Below are positions 36,323 through 48,256 of a stretch of DNA of 64,000 nt, one piece after another; within the stretch, counting starts at the first letter, position 1, and each line of letters opens with the position of its first letter. This DNA is from Ecdyonurus torrentis. Lineage: Eukaryota; Arthropoda; Insecta; Ephemeroptera; Heptageniidae. The notes under the pieces are model-generated. The model saw nothing but the letters and a program-made list of their open reading frames with translations. It did not search any database and was not told where the DNA came from. The stretch is from positions 42,264,136 through 42,328,135 of the forward strand of contig OX439128.1 in assembly GCA_949318235.1 (NCBI GenBank). The letters run 5' to 3'. Both the position numbers and the translations under genes were made by a program.

Positions 36323-36548
36323 ATGAGCGACGAAGAATCAACTTCTTGTTGTTGCATATTCGATTGCTGTAGCAGTAAAAAAGGCAAGTTTTTATTTTAC
36401 TTTTAAGATCAGAATTATCGATATGATATCACAATCATATAATAAACTTTATTAATAATAATATTTTAAAAAATCTTACTATTATATAATAATAATAAAT
36501 TTATTTTATACTATTGTAAATAGAGAGGCATATTCTATTTGTATGTAA

Positions 36549-36587
<39 letters not shown>

Positions 36588-38439
36588 ATCAAAAAGTAAT
36601 TACCCAAAAACAGCAATAATAATTAACTGTAAATTAAATGAATATGTAATTTTAATTATAATTAACCTTATTTTATAAAAACACTGATGTTGTGTATTAT
36701 ACTAATAATAGAAGAAATTTTAATTCTACAGCAGTACTATATAATATAATATGTGATTCTCAAAAATCAGTAAACTGCGATGACATTTAAATATTTCATT
36801 CTATAATTTATATCAAATTTAATTTTACAATAAATTCAAGATTTACTTTTAGCTTACTTTTTATTATGCATTTCATTTTTTTAATGTCATATATTGTTTA
36901 ATTACAGCAAATAAAGCTTCGAATCAGCAAAAAGGAACTTATACAGCGGAGAACGTTATTGTTACGCCTCCTAGACCAGCATTGACAACTAAAAACAAAG
37001 TGGAATCAACACCAACAGTTGAAAAAAAATCAAGTTTGTCTGAAAATACAGCACCTAAAATTGTAGAGTTTATACCAAAAATTGAAGTTGAAGTTATTAA
37101 ACATGAACAACCTCGCCCCTCTCCTATTCCTCCTAAGACAGAGCCCCAAGATATCGCAGCTTCTGCAAATAATGGTTCACCAGAGTGGATAACCTCGTCG
37201 TTTGTAGAATCCACTTTACAATCAAAAGAACCTGGAATTAAAGTAAAATCAATTGAAATAGAACCAGCAGTTCCTGAAGGTGAAAATTATAGTTGCATCG
37301 TTCACCGAATTAAAATTAACACTTCAATGGGTCCTCGTGCATTGATAATAAAATGTATTCCTACCGCTGAAATTAGAGCAAAATTAATTAAAGAACCAAT
37401 GTCACGTGAAATTAATATGTATGCAAATACTCTTCCATTCCTTAAAGGAGACAATGAAAAACCAAATGTGCCTCAATATTATTCTTCACTATTAACCTTA
37501 AATGAAATTTTAATTATTAGTGATATGAATATTCTTGGATACAAGACAAGAGATCGAAGATTAGGATTAGACGAAATTCACTGTAGATTAGCAATCACAG
37601 AATTAGCTCATCTACATGCACATTCAATAGCATTGCGTATTAATCATCCTCAAACATTTGAATCCAAAATATTAAAAATGCATCCTGATTTACTTTATTC
37701 AGAAGAAAATCGTGGAATGATGGGTGCACTTTTAAATGCGACACTACAGCAAATTTCAGAAATGGTAAGAAATAAATTACCATATAGATTCCAACTTACA
37801 AGACAAATAATGGATTTAATATTCAATGATACTTTATATGATGAATTACGTAAACTGACTAGTGCTCCTCAATCAGCGGAACAGATTGAAGAAAATGTAG
37901 TTACGCTAATTCATGGTGATTTTTGGTCAAATAATTTACTCTTCCAATACGTGGAAGGTAAAACTGAGCCTCGAGCATGCACTTTAATAGATTTTCAAGC
38001 TTCAAGGTGTGCATCACCAGTTGTTGATCTTCTTTACTTCTTCTTCTCAAGCACGACTCAAGAAACTCGACGTGAACATTTAGATTCACTTCTCCAACAT
38101 TACATCGCACAGGTGTTGTTAGTTTTGCATAAGAAAGGCATAGAAGATCCAGGAAAGAAGTTTTATTCTTCTCTAGCTCAATTAAAAGAAGATATGAATG
38201 ACAAAGCACTTCTAGGCTTCATCCATTCTTGCTTGATGTTACCACTTGTAGTTGCAGACTCTGCAGACGCACCCAACATTGATGACTTTTCAGAAGAGGA
38301 TTTTGTCACCATGACTGAGAGCCCTATTGCAAAAGTAATTATGAAACCTTTATTCCGGGAAAGGTTCCAAGGAGTATTGGAAGATTTTGATGATATGGGT
38401 CTTTTTAAGAAAATGTATCCACTACTCAAGGGGCAATAA
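36323..38439 (+). CDS. EcKinase/CHK-like small-molecule kinase 1, two coding exons with Cys-rich N-terminus
   Basis: Member of the insect EcKinase (DUF227, CHK-like) family, which phosphorylates hydroxyls on small molecules; the characterised case is ecdysteroid 22-phosphorylation. Exon 1 (36323-36383) encodes MSDEESTSCCCIFDCCSSKK. Exon 2 runs from 36908 to the stop at 38439. The junction uses a GC-AG intron (AAG|GCAAGT) and gives 530 aa. A Lys/Pro-rich linker fills about residues 21-105, making it some 90 residues longer than its neighbours. The kinase-like fold follows: LIIKCIP in the N-lobe, Brenner-type HGDFWSNN with H356 and D358, and the metal-binding IDFQ. The motif RDM/LRP of the other four copies is SDMNILGY here, so this is the most divergent copy. 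Translation from TTG at 36982 is not needed. Poly(A) signal candidate at 38549-38554. The substrate is unknown. Confidence 0.9.
36551..36582 (+). repeat. (CT)n microsatellite in kinase 1 intron
   Basis: About 16 CT units inside the GC-AG intron of kinase 1. Confidence 0.9.
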
Positions 38440-38711
38440 TTTTTTCTTTTTCTTTTTTTAATGTAATCACAATTTGTTACTTTCAATTGTCCTATAAAAT
38501 TATACATATATAATAGTTGTTATTGGTTTTATACTTAATGTTTTATTTAATAAATGAGGCAAGTCAGGCAAGGGTTATTTATACACGTGTGATTTTTTAT
38601 TGCTTTATGATTATTTTCGTTTTCTCGATCTAGTATATTATAATAAATGATAATTATAATAAACACTTATAAAACTACCCTCATGACAACTTGTTTATAA
38701 TGCATTTGTAA

Positions 38712-38712
<1 letters not shown>

Positions 38713-38767
<55 letters not shown>
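38713..38767 (+). repeat. (TA)n microsatellite
   Basis: About 27 TA units, 0.27 kb after the kinase 1 stop. Confidence 0.95.
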
Positions 38768-38769
<2 letters not shown>

Positions 38770-39068
38770 CTCTACTTTTTTACACTTTGTTATTTCATAT
38801 TATAATCTCTAATTCAATCTAAATGAGACAAATAAATATATTTGAATATAATATTTACAATTAATTCGTGATACTTTTTTATAAGAAACCTCTATGTATA
38901 ATATAATAACAAATTAAAGAGCCTAGATAAAATAGTAAATAATTAAAATAATTTTAATTACAACATTTTAATTATACTCTCGTGTTGTGGTTATAACTAA
39001 GCATTTAATTGATATTAACGATGGTATGTTTTCCAGCTGCAAAATAAATACTATAAGTACAGTCTCAA

Positions 39069-39071
<3 letters not shown>

Positions 39072-39126
<55 letters not shown>
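39072..39126 (+). repeat. (CT)n microsatellite
   Basis: About 27 CT units upstream of the candidate kinase 2 start region. Confidence 0.95.
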
Positions 39127-39129
<3 letters not shown>

Positions 39130-39427
39130 CCATATAGAATTACTTACACAACAACGGAGAGGATAAATTAGAATAAATTGCCTTACCACAATTCATGCTA
39201 CTATGCAAAAAGAGTCCTCTAAATTTTATTTTTTTGTGTGCATCAAGTCTGTGGCCTCTGATACTATAGGGAGTATACAAGGTCGTACTAATAATTGACT
39301 ACTCGCGGAAACGTCACAGGGAGCTATATCAGAGAATACCACCTCCCCCAACCCCCCTCTCAGCCTCAAATATCTGCGACGTCACGCATTATTTAAAATT
39401 CATTGGTCTGTTTTGGAAGCTGCTGCA

Positions 39428-39479
39428 GTTCAGTTTTAGTTCTCTTCCGTGGTACTGCAAACCAGTGAAAACCAGATAA
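39428..39479 (+). promoter_or_regulatory. Candidate 5'UTR exon and start region of kinase 2
   Basis: A GC-richer stretch with initiator-like TTCAGTT ends at AGATAA|GTAAGTG, a strong donor at 39480. The acceptor of kinase 2 lies directly before its ATG at 40873, which would make a 1.4-kb 5'UTR intron. The exon start is a guess from the initiator-like motif. Confidence 0.35.
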
Positions 39480-39587
39480 GTAAGTGCTGAATAATCATGC
39501 ATGCGTATTTTTAATTATAAATTTACAAATATTTAACTTTAATATTTATGTAAATATACTTAAAGGCGTAGAACACCTTGAATGAAA

Positions 39588-39847
39588 AAGTTGTGTAATA
39601 TCCTAACAAACCTGAAAATCAACGTTGATTTGTCCGTAGTCATTAATTTCTAATTTATTTTTCATTCACAAAATGGCACGAGCGGTCAATGACGTCACAG
39701 CTCGCCTGGTCCACGCGCGCGTAAAACAAGCGAGCTGTGACGTCAATGACCGCTCGCGCTATGTTGTGAATGGAAAATAAATTAGAAATCAATGACTACG
39801 GCCAAATCAACGTTGATTGTCAGGTTTGTTAGGATATTACACAACTT
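39588..39847. mobile_element. Foldback MITE, family F2, copy 2
   Basis: Same subterminal sequence as copy 1 (CCTGAAAATCAACGTTGATT, TTTCTAATTTATTTTTCATT), but with longer outer arms (AAGTTGTGTAATATCC) and a different, GC-rich inner stem AGCGGTCAATGACGTCACAG with a loop containing CACGCGCGCG. It sits inside the inferred 5'UTR intron of kinase 2. Confidence 0.85.
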
Positions 39848-40872
39848 GTTCAAAATAATAATAATTTTTAATAATTTTTAAATTTTTATATAATAATTTT
39901 ACATACTCAAATCTGGGAGCTTTAAGTTAAAGAAAAAAATTTAAATCCCAAATATTAAATTAGTTAAATTTAACTTTAAAGCTGAAATTTTAATTATTAT
40001 AATTTTTAAAATTTACACTATAGTAATTAAGAGAAGCCTAATACTTTACTTTATCATTTATTATAAATTGTCACAATAATATTATTATAGTATCATATTG
40101 ATTCGTGATAATTAAATCTGTTTATTTTCGTGACCACGTGATTCTCGGGAATGAGACTTCACAATATAGTACACGCAAGTCTTACTGTTTTTACTATTCT
40201 TGTTTACATTAACTCAGCAATACGTATGAGATAAGGTGAAAATCATATTTTGTACTATAACTTCTTATCAGAATATAATTTTTTTAACATTGAAAAATAT
40301 GTGCAAAATAATCTTTAATATGAAAATCTTTCGCATATTGAAAAATAATTATAACGTATCAATTTTAGTAACTGCAACATATTTTATTGCGTTAAAAAAT
40401 ACAAACGTTGCAGTATTTGATTTGTATTGTATTGTATGTATATTGTATTATTGGTATTTACTTTATTTGATTTGATTTTTTTTTTAAATTTATTTATTGT
40501 TTTTGTGTTCTGACGAGCATTAGGAAATCAAATAGTTTAAAACCGTAAATTTCAATCATGGGAATATAACTTATTATCAAATTAATTTTAAAATATAAAT
40601 TTATAATAAATAATAATTCCATATATTATTTACTAACCGAAGAAAGAAAAAAAAAAAAAAAACATTGCAGTATTTTAGTATAGTAGTAAAATAGATCTTC
40701 TCTCATGGAATAATATGTTTATATTGCGCAATAAATTTTATGTCAAGAAATTTGAATTTTTTCAAACGGAAGTTGCTGCCGCAATCAACATTATTGCGTA
40801 ATTGAAACATTTCTCCGTACAGTATAGTACATTTTCATACACTATTATATATTTTTATTTTATCTTCTTTAG

Positions 40873-42234
40873 ATGGCTGATGAAACTACAAATGGCACTC
40901 CAACAGTGGATAATGCTGAAGCCGAGCCCGTAGCACCCCCTGAACCACCGAAGTGGATCAATTCTGAATTCTTTGAATCTGCACTCAAAAGTGAACATCC
41001 TGATATATCTGTCTTATCCTTCAATATTGAAGCTGCAGTTGGAGTCGGAGAAAATTACGCGTGCATTGTATTTCGAGCTCTGGTACAAACTAATCACGGT
41101 GAATATGCTCTCATATTGAAATGTATGCCGCAAAGTGAATTCAGAGTAAAATGGATTAAAGAGAGTGGCATTTTTACCTGTGAAGCTCAAATGTATACTG
41201 AAACTCTACCTTTACTTAAGAAGTCATCAGCTATTCCTAATGTTCCTCATTGCTATCACGTGATGCACGATGGATCACAAGATACCATTGTTTTACGTGA
41301 TTTACGTCCTCAAGGGTATCGTACACGTCCGCGTCAACTTGGATTAGACGCTACGCATTGTCGTCTAGCTCTAACTCAGCTTGGGCATCTTCATGGTTTA
41401 TCAGCAGCATTAAGAGTTAATCAACCAGAAGTATTCAAATCAAAGATTCAAAATATTTATTTTGAAAGACTGTATTCAGAATTAAATCGTGAAAATTTTG
41501 GTCAATTCTTTGTTACGACAATTACTTCATTAGCTGAAGTAGTTAAATTAAAGTTACCGTACCGTTTTCATGCAATTGCTGATGTTATGGAAAGAATGGC
41601 TTCAACTTTATATGATCGCCTGTATAAGGTTCTAAATATTACTGATGAAGAACTCTTATCAAAAAAAGTACTTGTATTGAATCACGGTGATTTTTGGTCC
41701 AACAACATATTGTTCCAATATGGTGAGAACTCGGATGAGCCACTCGCTTGTTCAGTGATTGACTTCCAGATTGCACGTACAGCATCTCCGACTCTAGATC
41801 TTCTATATTTTTTCTACACGAGTACTGAGCAGGTGACACGTCGTGATCACATGCACGAGCTGTTGCAATTGTACTTGGACGAGGCGCACAATGCGATGAA
41901 AGAGAATGGTGTTCAACGTTCCAACCCTGCATTCTTCCAATCTGTAGATGAAATTCTCAAAGAAATGCGGGAAAATGCGCTATTTGGATTCCTGAGCGCT
42001 TGCTTTGTTCTACCAATCGTGATTGCCGAGACAAAAGATGTACCTGATATGGATAGTTTAACTGAAGAGGACTTAAATAAAAAAGAGACCCCATTTTTGA
42101 AAATGTATTCAGGTCCTCTATTCTGTCGTCGTTTTCGTGAACTGCTAGAAGATTTTGATGATATGGTATTCTTCTCTAAAGTGGAAGCAGAATTAGATAC
42201 AACAACGGCAGTACAGGAAAATGTTAGTGTATAA
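40873..42234 (+). CDS. EcKinase/CHK-like small-molecule kinase 2 (453 aa)
   Basis: Single coding exon, EcKinase family, probably a cytosolic ATP-dependent kinase of a small hydroxylated substrate. The ATG directly follows a splice acceptor (TTCTTTAG|ATG), so the 5'UTR is spliced; a candidate upstream exon ends at the GTAAGT donor at 39480. N-lobe: VGVGENYACIVFRA and LILKCMPQSEFR (nucleotide-binding Lys). Linker: VLRDLRPQGYRTRPRQLGLD. Catalytic loop: LNHGDFWSNN with H271 and D273. Metal-binding motif: IDFQIARTASP with D297. The C-terminal helical part ends in LLEDFDDMVFF, the family's common tail. The N-terminal 25 residues are Pro/Glu-rich and probably disordered. A poly(A) signal candidate lies at 42445-42450, upstream of the giant TTTC array. 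Confidence 0.93.
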   Translation: MADETTNGTPTVDNAEAEPVAPPEPPKWINSEFFESALKSEHPDISVLSFNIEAAVGVGENYACIVFRALVQTNHGEYALILKCMPQSEFRVKWIKESGIFTCEAQMYTETLPLLKKSSAIPNVPHCYHVMHDGSQDTIVLRDLRPQGYRTRPRQLGLDATHCRLALTQLGHLHGLSAALRVNQPEVFKSKIQNIYFERLYSELNRENFGQFFVTTITSLAEVVKLKLPYRFHAIADVMERMASTLYDRLYKVLNITDEELLSKKVLVLNHGDFWSNNILFQYGENSDEPLACSVIDFQIARTASPTLDLLYFFYTSTEQVTRRDHMHELLQLYLDEAHNAMKENGVQRSNPAFFQSVDEILKEMRENALFGFLSACFVLPIVIAETKDVPDMDSLTEEDLNKKETPFLKMYSGPLFCRRFRELLEDFDDMVFFSKVEAELDTTTAVQENVSV

Positions 42235-42645
42235 ATTAAATCATTCTATACAACATACAACTCGTTAAATCATCACACTATTTTCCCGTTCACGAACTGT
42301 TGTACATTAGATTATTTGATTACGCTCCGCATGCTTAATATCACGATTGCAAAGAAGTTTCAAGTAATTTAGAGTGTTTACATTATTACTGTTACTGTTA
42401 TACATGCTTTATATACTATTATGTCAATGAATAACCACACAAAAAATAAAATAAATCGTATTATGCTATTGCAACAAAGAACATTTTATTTCTTTTAATT
42501 AAACATTCAATTTAATTCATTTAAAAAAAAGAGGCTTAACATTGTTGTCTATATACTCAATTAAATGAAATAAGCGCTGTAAAAACTATTATGTATGTTA
42601 TAAAGTTTATATTGCGACACTTTTTATATTATTGTTGTTGTTTGG

Positions 42646-43480
<835 letters not shown>

Positions 43481-44077
43481 TGTCTATACAGTTAAATTCA
43501 GGTGGTTGCAAACAATAAGACGCTGTTTATCTCATAAAGTTTTTTTTTTTTTTTTTTCTAAATATATACACAGCAAATTAATTAACTGATTGTTACGGTA
43601 ATTATTTTCTTATCAATACAATAGTATAGCCTCTTTTTCATCTGCTTATATACTGGACCTTGCTGGGAAACTCAGTGCTTGTAACATTTGTGTTTCTCTC
43701 CATGTCACTGAATTTTTTTTCTTCTTTCTATAAGCAAGCAAATTTTATTTTATTAGTAATATATATTTTTTATTGTAATTATCAGTATTAAAGTAAATTA
43801 TAATATATTTGTCTTTATTCAAAAACATAGGGACAAAAAACACATATTAGATAGGGTGAGGTTTAGGCCTCTGATAATACATCTGGTTCACTCTTATACA
43901 CCTAAATCCATTTTTGTTAACACCTAATATGTTATTGTAACTCTATGAAAGTATATTGATTGTGGTTTTCTTTACTCATATCCTTGCAAATTAGAGCTAC
44001 ATATATAATAAAATTTATTATCGTTTGCAAAAATAAACTCAATTATGTGCCACAGTAAAAATTATAAATATGAATTG

Positions 44078-44080
<3 letters not shown>

Positions 44081-44127
<47 letters not shown>
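44081..44127 (+). repeat. (GA)n microsatellite
   Basis: About 23 GA units, followed 36 bp later by a 22-bp A run. Confidence 0.95.
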
Positions 44128-44130
<3 letters not shown>

Positions 44131-45303
44131 TTATTTGAATAAAATAAATATAAACTTTACTGCAAAAAAAAAAAAAAAAAAAAAAAGTAAAAACATATTG
44201 GCCCTCACAACGCCTTAATAAAAAGTTACTTAATATTATTATTAAGGATGCATTCAGGGCTTATGCAATTAGGGCTATGCAATTATACATAGCAAAAGCT
44301 ATTTGAATGAACCAATAAAGAATAGACAGCAAAATCACACACAAAGAAAGATTATAAAAAAAAAAGATAAAATTGTATTAAAAAAAAAGTGTTGAATCGG
44401 TATACTCTATAACTATGTGAAAAAATTGCATAGTCATGTATGTGGTAAACTTTAGGTAAGCAATATATCAAACAAATAATGTTTTTACTAATAATATGTA
44501 AATTTAATTTTGTATAGGCTTAAAATCACACTAATATACAGTATTTTGTAAATATAGAACACATAACTTAATCCACATGAGTTTATTTACATAAAAAAAA
44601 AAAAAATGCAATTTTAAAAAGTCAGAAAAATGATGATCTGCAAACTCGTTAAACTATTCCAGAGTATTGCAAGCTAAATTAAACACAAAAGAATCAAACA
44701 CTTGTTTTAAGGATTTGTAAAGACAAATTAATTAAATCTTGTTTTAGAGCTCAGGAATGTAAAAATTGATTTTATATTATTTATTAGAATAATGCCTCTT
44801 AATGTGTAACAATTATTTGCAACACATTATAGTCAATAAAAGGTGTTTAAGTTTTATTATTATTATTTTATTCATATTATTTTTGTTAATAACATGATTT
44901 TTATTATTATTTTTTCATTTTCAATATTAGTTTAAAAGGTTTTGTCATGAAAACAATTATAAATTTTTGTGCAGTCACTTTTTTTTTTTTTTTTTTTTTT
45001 TTCTTTCTTTTTTTTTGCAAATGCATGAAAGGACTTTAAAATAACAGTATAGTGCTACACAATGATTTTATCATTTGTAGATTAAAAACCTTAAAAGCTA
45101 TAAAGTAAATTCAGTTTAATTAATATTTAAGAGAAAGAACAAATAATATACTTTTTTACAAGATATAATTTAAAAAAATCCAATGGATTGGCTTTGTTGA
45201 ATTTGCTTAATTGAAACATTAAGTTTTTTTTTTAAATCCATAAATATATATTTTTTTTTACCAAAAAGAAATAAACTTTTTTATTTTATAATTTAGCTTA
45301 ATA

Positions 45304-45486
45304 TTATTGCCATTGAGTTCTGCGATCATATACAAGGAACGGACGTATGACCATGAATTGGTTAGAACTGACATTGAAGTGTTTGCGCTCTCGCCAGTCT
45401 CTCTCACCATTCACAAACTTTACTGAAGTCTTGTGGTAACACTTGGCTCCACAACACGACCGCAGCATCAACGCATTAATATACAT
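45304..45486 (-). CDS. Unidentified short open frame or exon, Cys-containing
   Basis: A 60-codon minus-strand frame starting MYINALMLRSCCGAKCYHKT and ending VYDRRTQWQ with TAA, then an AATAAA within about 40 bases downstream on that strand. Its base composition (roughly 45% GC) stands out from the 25% GC surroundings, as the real exons here do. No splice acceptor is obvious upstream, so it would be a start-containing or single exon. The four clustered Cys and the basic WRERKHF segment do not match a family I can name. It could be a small gene, the 3' exon of something, or chance. It lies in the gap between kinases 2 and 3. Confidence 0.25.
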   Translation of the reverse strand: MYINALMLRSCCGAKCYHKTSVKFVNGERDWRERKHFNVSSNQFMVIRPFLVYDRRTQWQ

Positions 45487-45599
45487 CAAGAAATATAATA
45501 CGTAAGTAAAAAATAGAAATAAATTGAAACGAGAGAAGTAAATAAAAAAGTATTAGAATTAATGTAATTAGAATATAACTTAGATTCGTTATTATTTCT

Positions 45600-45964
45600 T
45601 TAAAGGCATAGAAAATTTGAAACAACATGTTCTTTAACATAAAATGGGATCTACAAACTGATGATAATTTTTACCAGAATGTAAATGTGGCCCCACAAGA
45701 GAGCGTAAAAAACTGTAAAATATGCAATTTGTGTGAATATTTCTGTTTATGACGTCAGAAACAGGCAAAAACTAGTATAAAAATGTTATGAGGGTTGCAT
45801 AAATCAAAATTTTCTGATCAATGCTACGGCGCTATAGCGGCTATGTATATATACGGCGCTATGTATACAGTTGAGTTTTGAGACCAAATAATGTTATTTA
45901 TGTAAGTCACATCAAGTGTTTTGTGATGTAAATGCTTATGTTTTTCTCTGGTCTATTCCTTTAA
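45600..45964 (+). mobile_element. MITE family F4, copy 1
   Basis: Ends TTTAAAGGCATAGA and GGTCTATTCCTTTAAG. Interior AAAATGGGATCTACAAACTG, TTTTTACCAGAATGTAAATG and AGAGAGCGT are shared with copies 2 and 3. Located between kinases 2 and 3. Confidence 0.8.
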
Positions 45965-46524
45965 GTTTAGTGAGAGGTTGTCATAATTACAATATTATGT
46001 TAAAATTAAAACAAACAATGAGGTCATTTATTATAGAATTTTATAAGATATAAACTATCAGATTTGTAGATTATGATACATTTTAAAATTTAAAAGTTGC
46101 TATATTATATAGATATTGACTTTTATTTTTATTTCCATGGTAGAACTTAAACCCTACAAAGATTATTTTCAAATCAGCATCAACTAGAGTTGCATATATG
46201 ATATAACGAATGACGCAATTTTGTTTCAAGGCCTTGCAACACTATACAATATTATATTTATATAATTTAAATTTGTCAAGTCACGCTAAGAAAATTTTAA
46301 AAAACATTGTGCATATAGTAATTATTAATTTTTGCTGAAAAAAAAAGCTCGTATAACAAAATATGTTTTTAGTGCCTCTCACATATGTATAAAAATAAAT
46401 CTAAATAATAACAATAATAATAAAAATTGTATTGTTTTTATTATGCGCTGTATTTAAATTTTACTTTCATTTTACGTGGAACACCTGTTTATTTGTTAAA
46501 AGGACTATTCATACGGTGATATAT

Positions 46525-46871
46525 TTTAAAGGAATAGACCAGAGAAAAACATAAGCATTTATATCACAAAACACTTCATGGGACTTACATAAATAACTTT
46601 ACTTTGCTTCAAAACCCAACTGTAGCTCCGTAGCAGTGATCAGAAATGTTGATTTATGTGACCCGCACAACATTTCCATACTAATTTTTGCATGTTTCTA
46701 TGACATCATAAACATGAATAGTCACTTAAATTGCATACTTTACAGTATTTTCACGTTTTCTCGTGAGGCTACATTAACATTCTGGTAAAAATTGTCAACA
46801 GTTTTGAAGATCACATTTCGTGTTTATTCATTAAAAAGCACATGTTGTTTTATGTGGTCTATGGCTTTAAA
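46525..46871 (-). mobile_element. MITE family F4, copy 2 (inverted)
   Basis: TTTAAAGGAATAGACCAGAG at the left and GTGGTCTATGGCTTTAAA at the right. The interior is the reverse complement of copy 1, 0.6 kb away. Confidence 0.8.
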
Positions 46872-47785
46872 CATCAAAGATTTTATTGCTTTCCATAACT
46901 TTTACGTATAGAGTATAAGAACAATTCAATAGAAACATAAGACAATACAATATACAATCAATACATCGAAGCTATAATGAAGCAGTTCATATAAGAAGTA
47001 CTGATAACATTATTAGCTGCCAAATAGTCTGACACACTGTATCATACTTATAAAAGCACAGGACGTATTTTTGAACTAACTTTTAAAATATATGCATATA
47101 TATAGAACTCACATTGCTTTATTTTGTTAGATAGTGTATTTATTATTAATTAAGGGTTATGAACTAATATTTATCTATTTATTTATTATTATTTCTAATA
47201 GATAATTTTTTATTTCTTTTTGTCTTCTTTCTTTTTATTATTATTAAAATAATTATTTTACTATTTTTTTACGGTAAAAATGTCCACTATTCCTAGTTTT
47301 TTATGCATTGAAACTGCGAATAGTATATTTAATGTGTATTATATATGTGATTGGATCAATCTTCATTAAAAAGCATTTAACTTTTTTTGCAATCAAATTA
47401 ACATTGCGTATAGCTCAAATATTGCTCTGTATATGTGTTCAGGCCGATGAACTACGTTAAAAAAATTGTTTTAATTATATTCATTGGTATTTAAGTCTCT
47501 ATATATACACAAGCTCGTATATATATATTAACAAGTTAAGATTCTGTTGATAACAATACTTATTAGTTTAAAGTATTTTATAAATTTAATTACCTTGATG
47601 CGCAATATTATAATATAGTAAAATTTCTTTGCTAAGGAACTCATGTGTTGCAAAATATATGTATTTACTTAATTAAAAAAAAAAAAGAAAAGAAGAAGAA
47701 GAAGGAAAGGGGAAAAAAGTAGCAAACATTGTAAATTAAAAATACATACATGTCTTAATGCATACTATTAATTCATTTTACGCAG

Positions 47786-47898
<113 letters not shown>

Positions 47899-48256
47899 GA
47901 TATTAATGAATTTAATTGCATAGCATGCAATAATACTATTTTTTTCTTGTACAATATTAATTTTAGAGCAACATTAATATTTACATACATCACTATCAGA
48001 TGCCGTACGACATAAACGAGGCTATCACAATTAAGATAACATTGTTATTGATAATAAATATTGATATAATATTGATATAAAAATTTAAATTTTTTGCTTG
48101 TTCTGGTCGTTACCACCACATATAAGACAAGCATTTAAATAAAAGGTATGATAATTTTTAAATGATTGGAATCTTAATTTAAATTATTTTATTAAAATAC
48201 TGTAATTTAAAAAAATAAATTTCATATTACTTTATTTCAATTTGTATTTAACAGAT

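Noticed and set aside
36982..36984. Start of kinase 1 at TTG
   Set aside because: The frame continues upstream to a splice acceptor at 36906-36907 and joins an ATG-containing exon in the correct phase.
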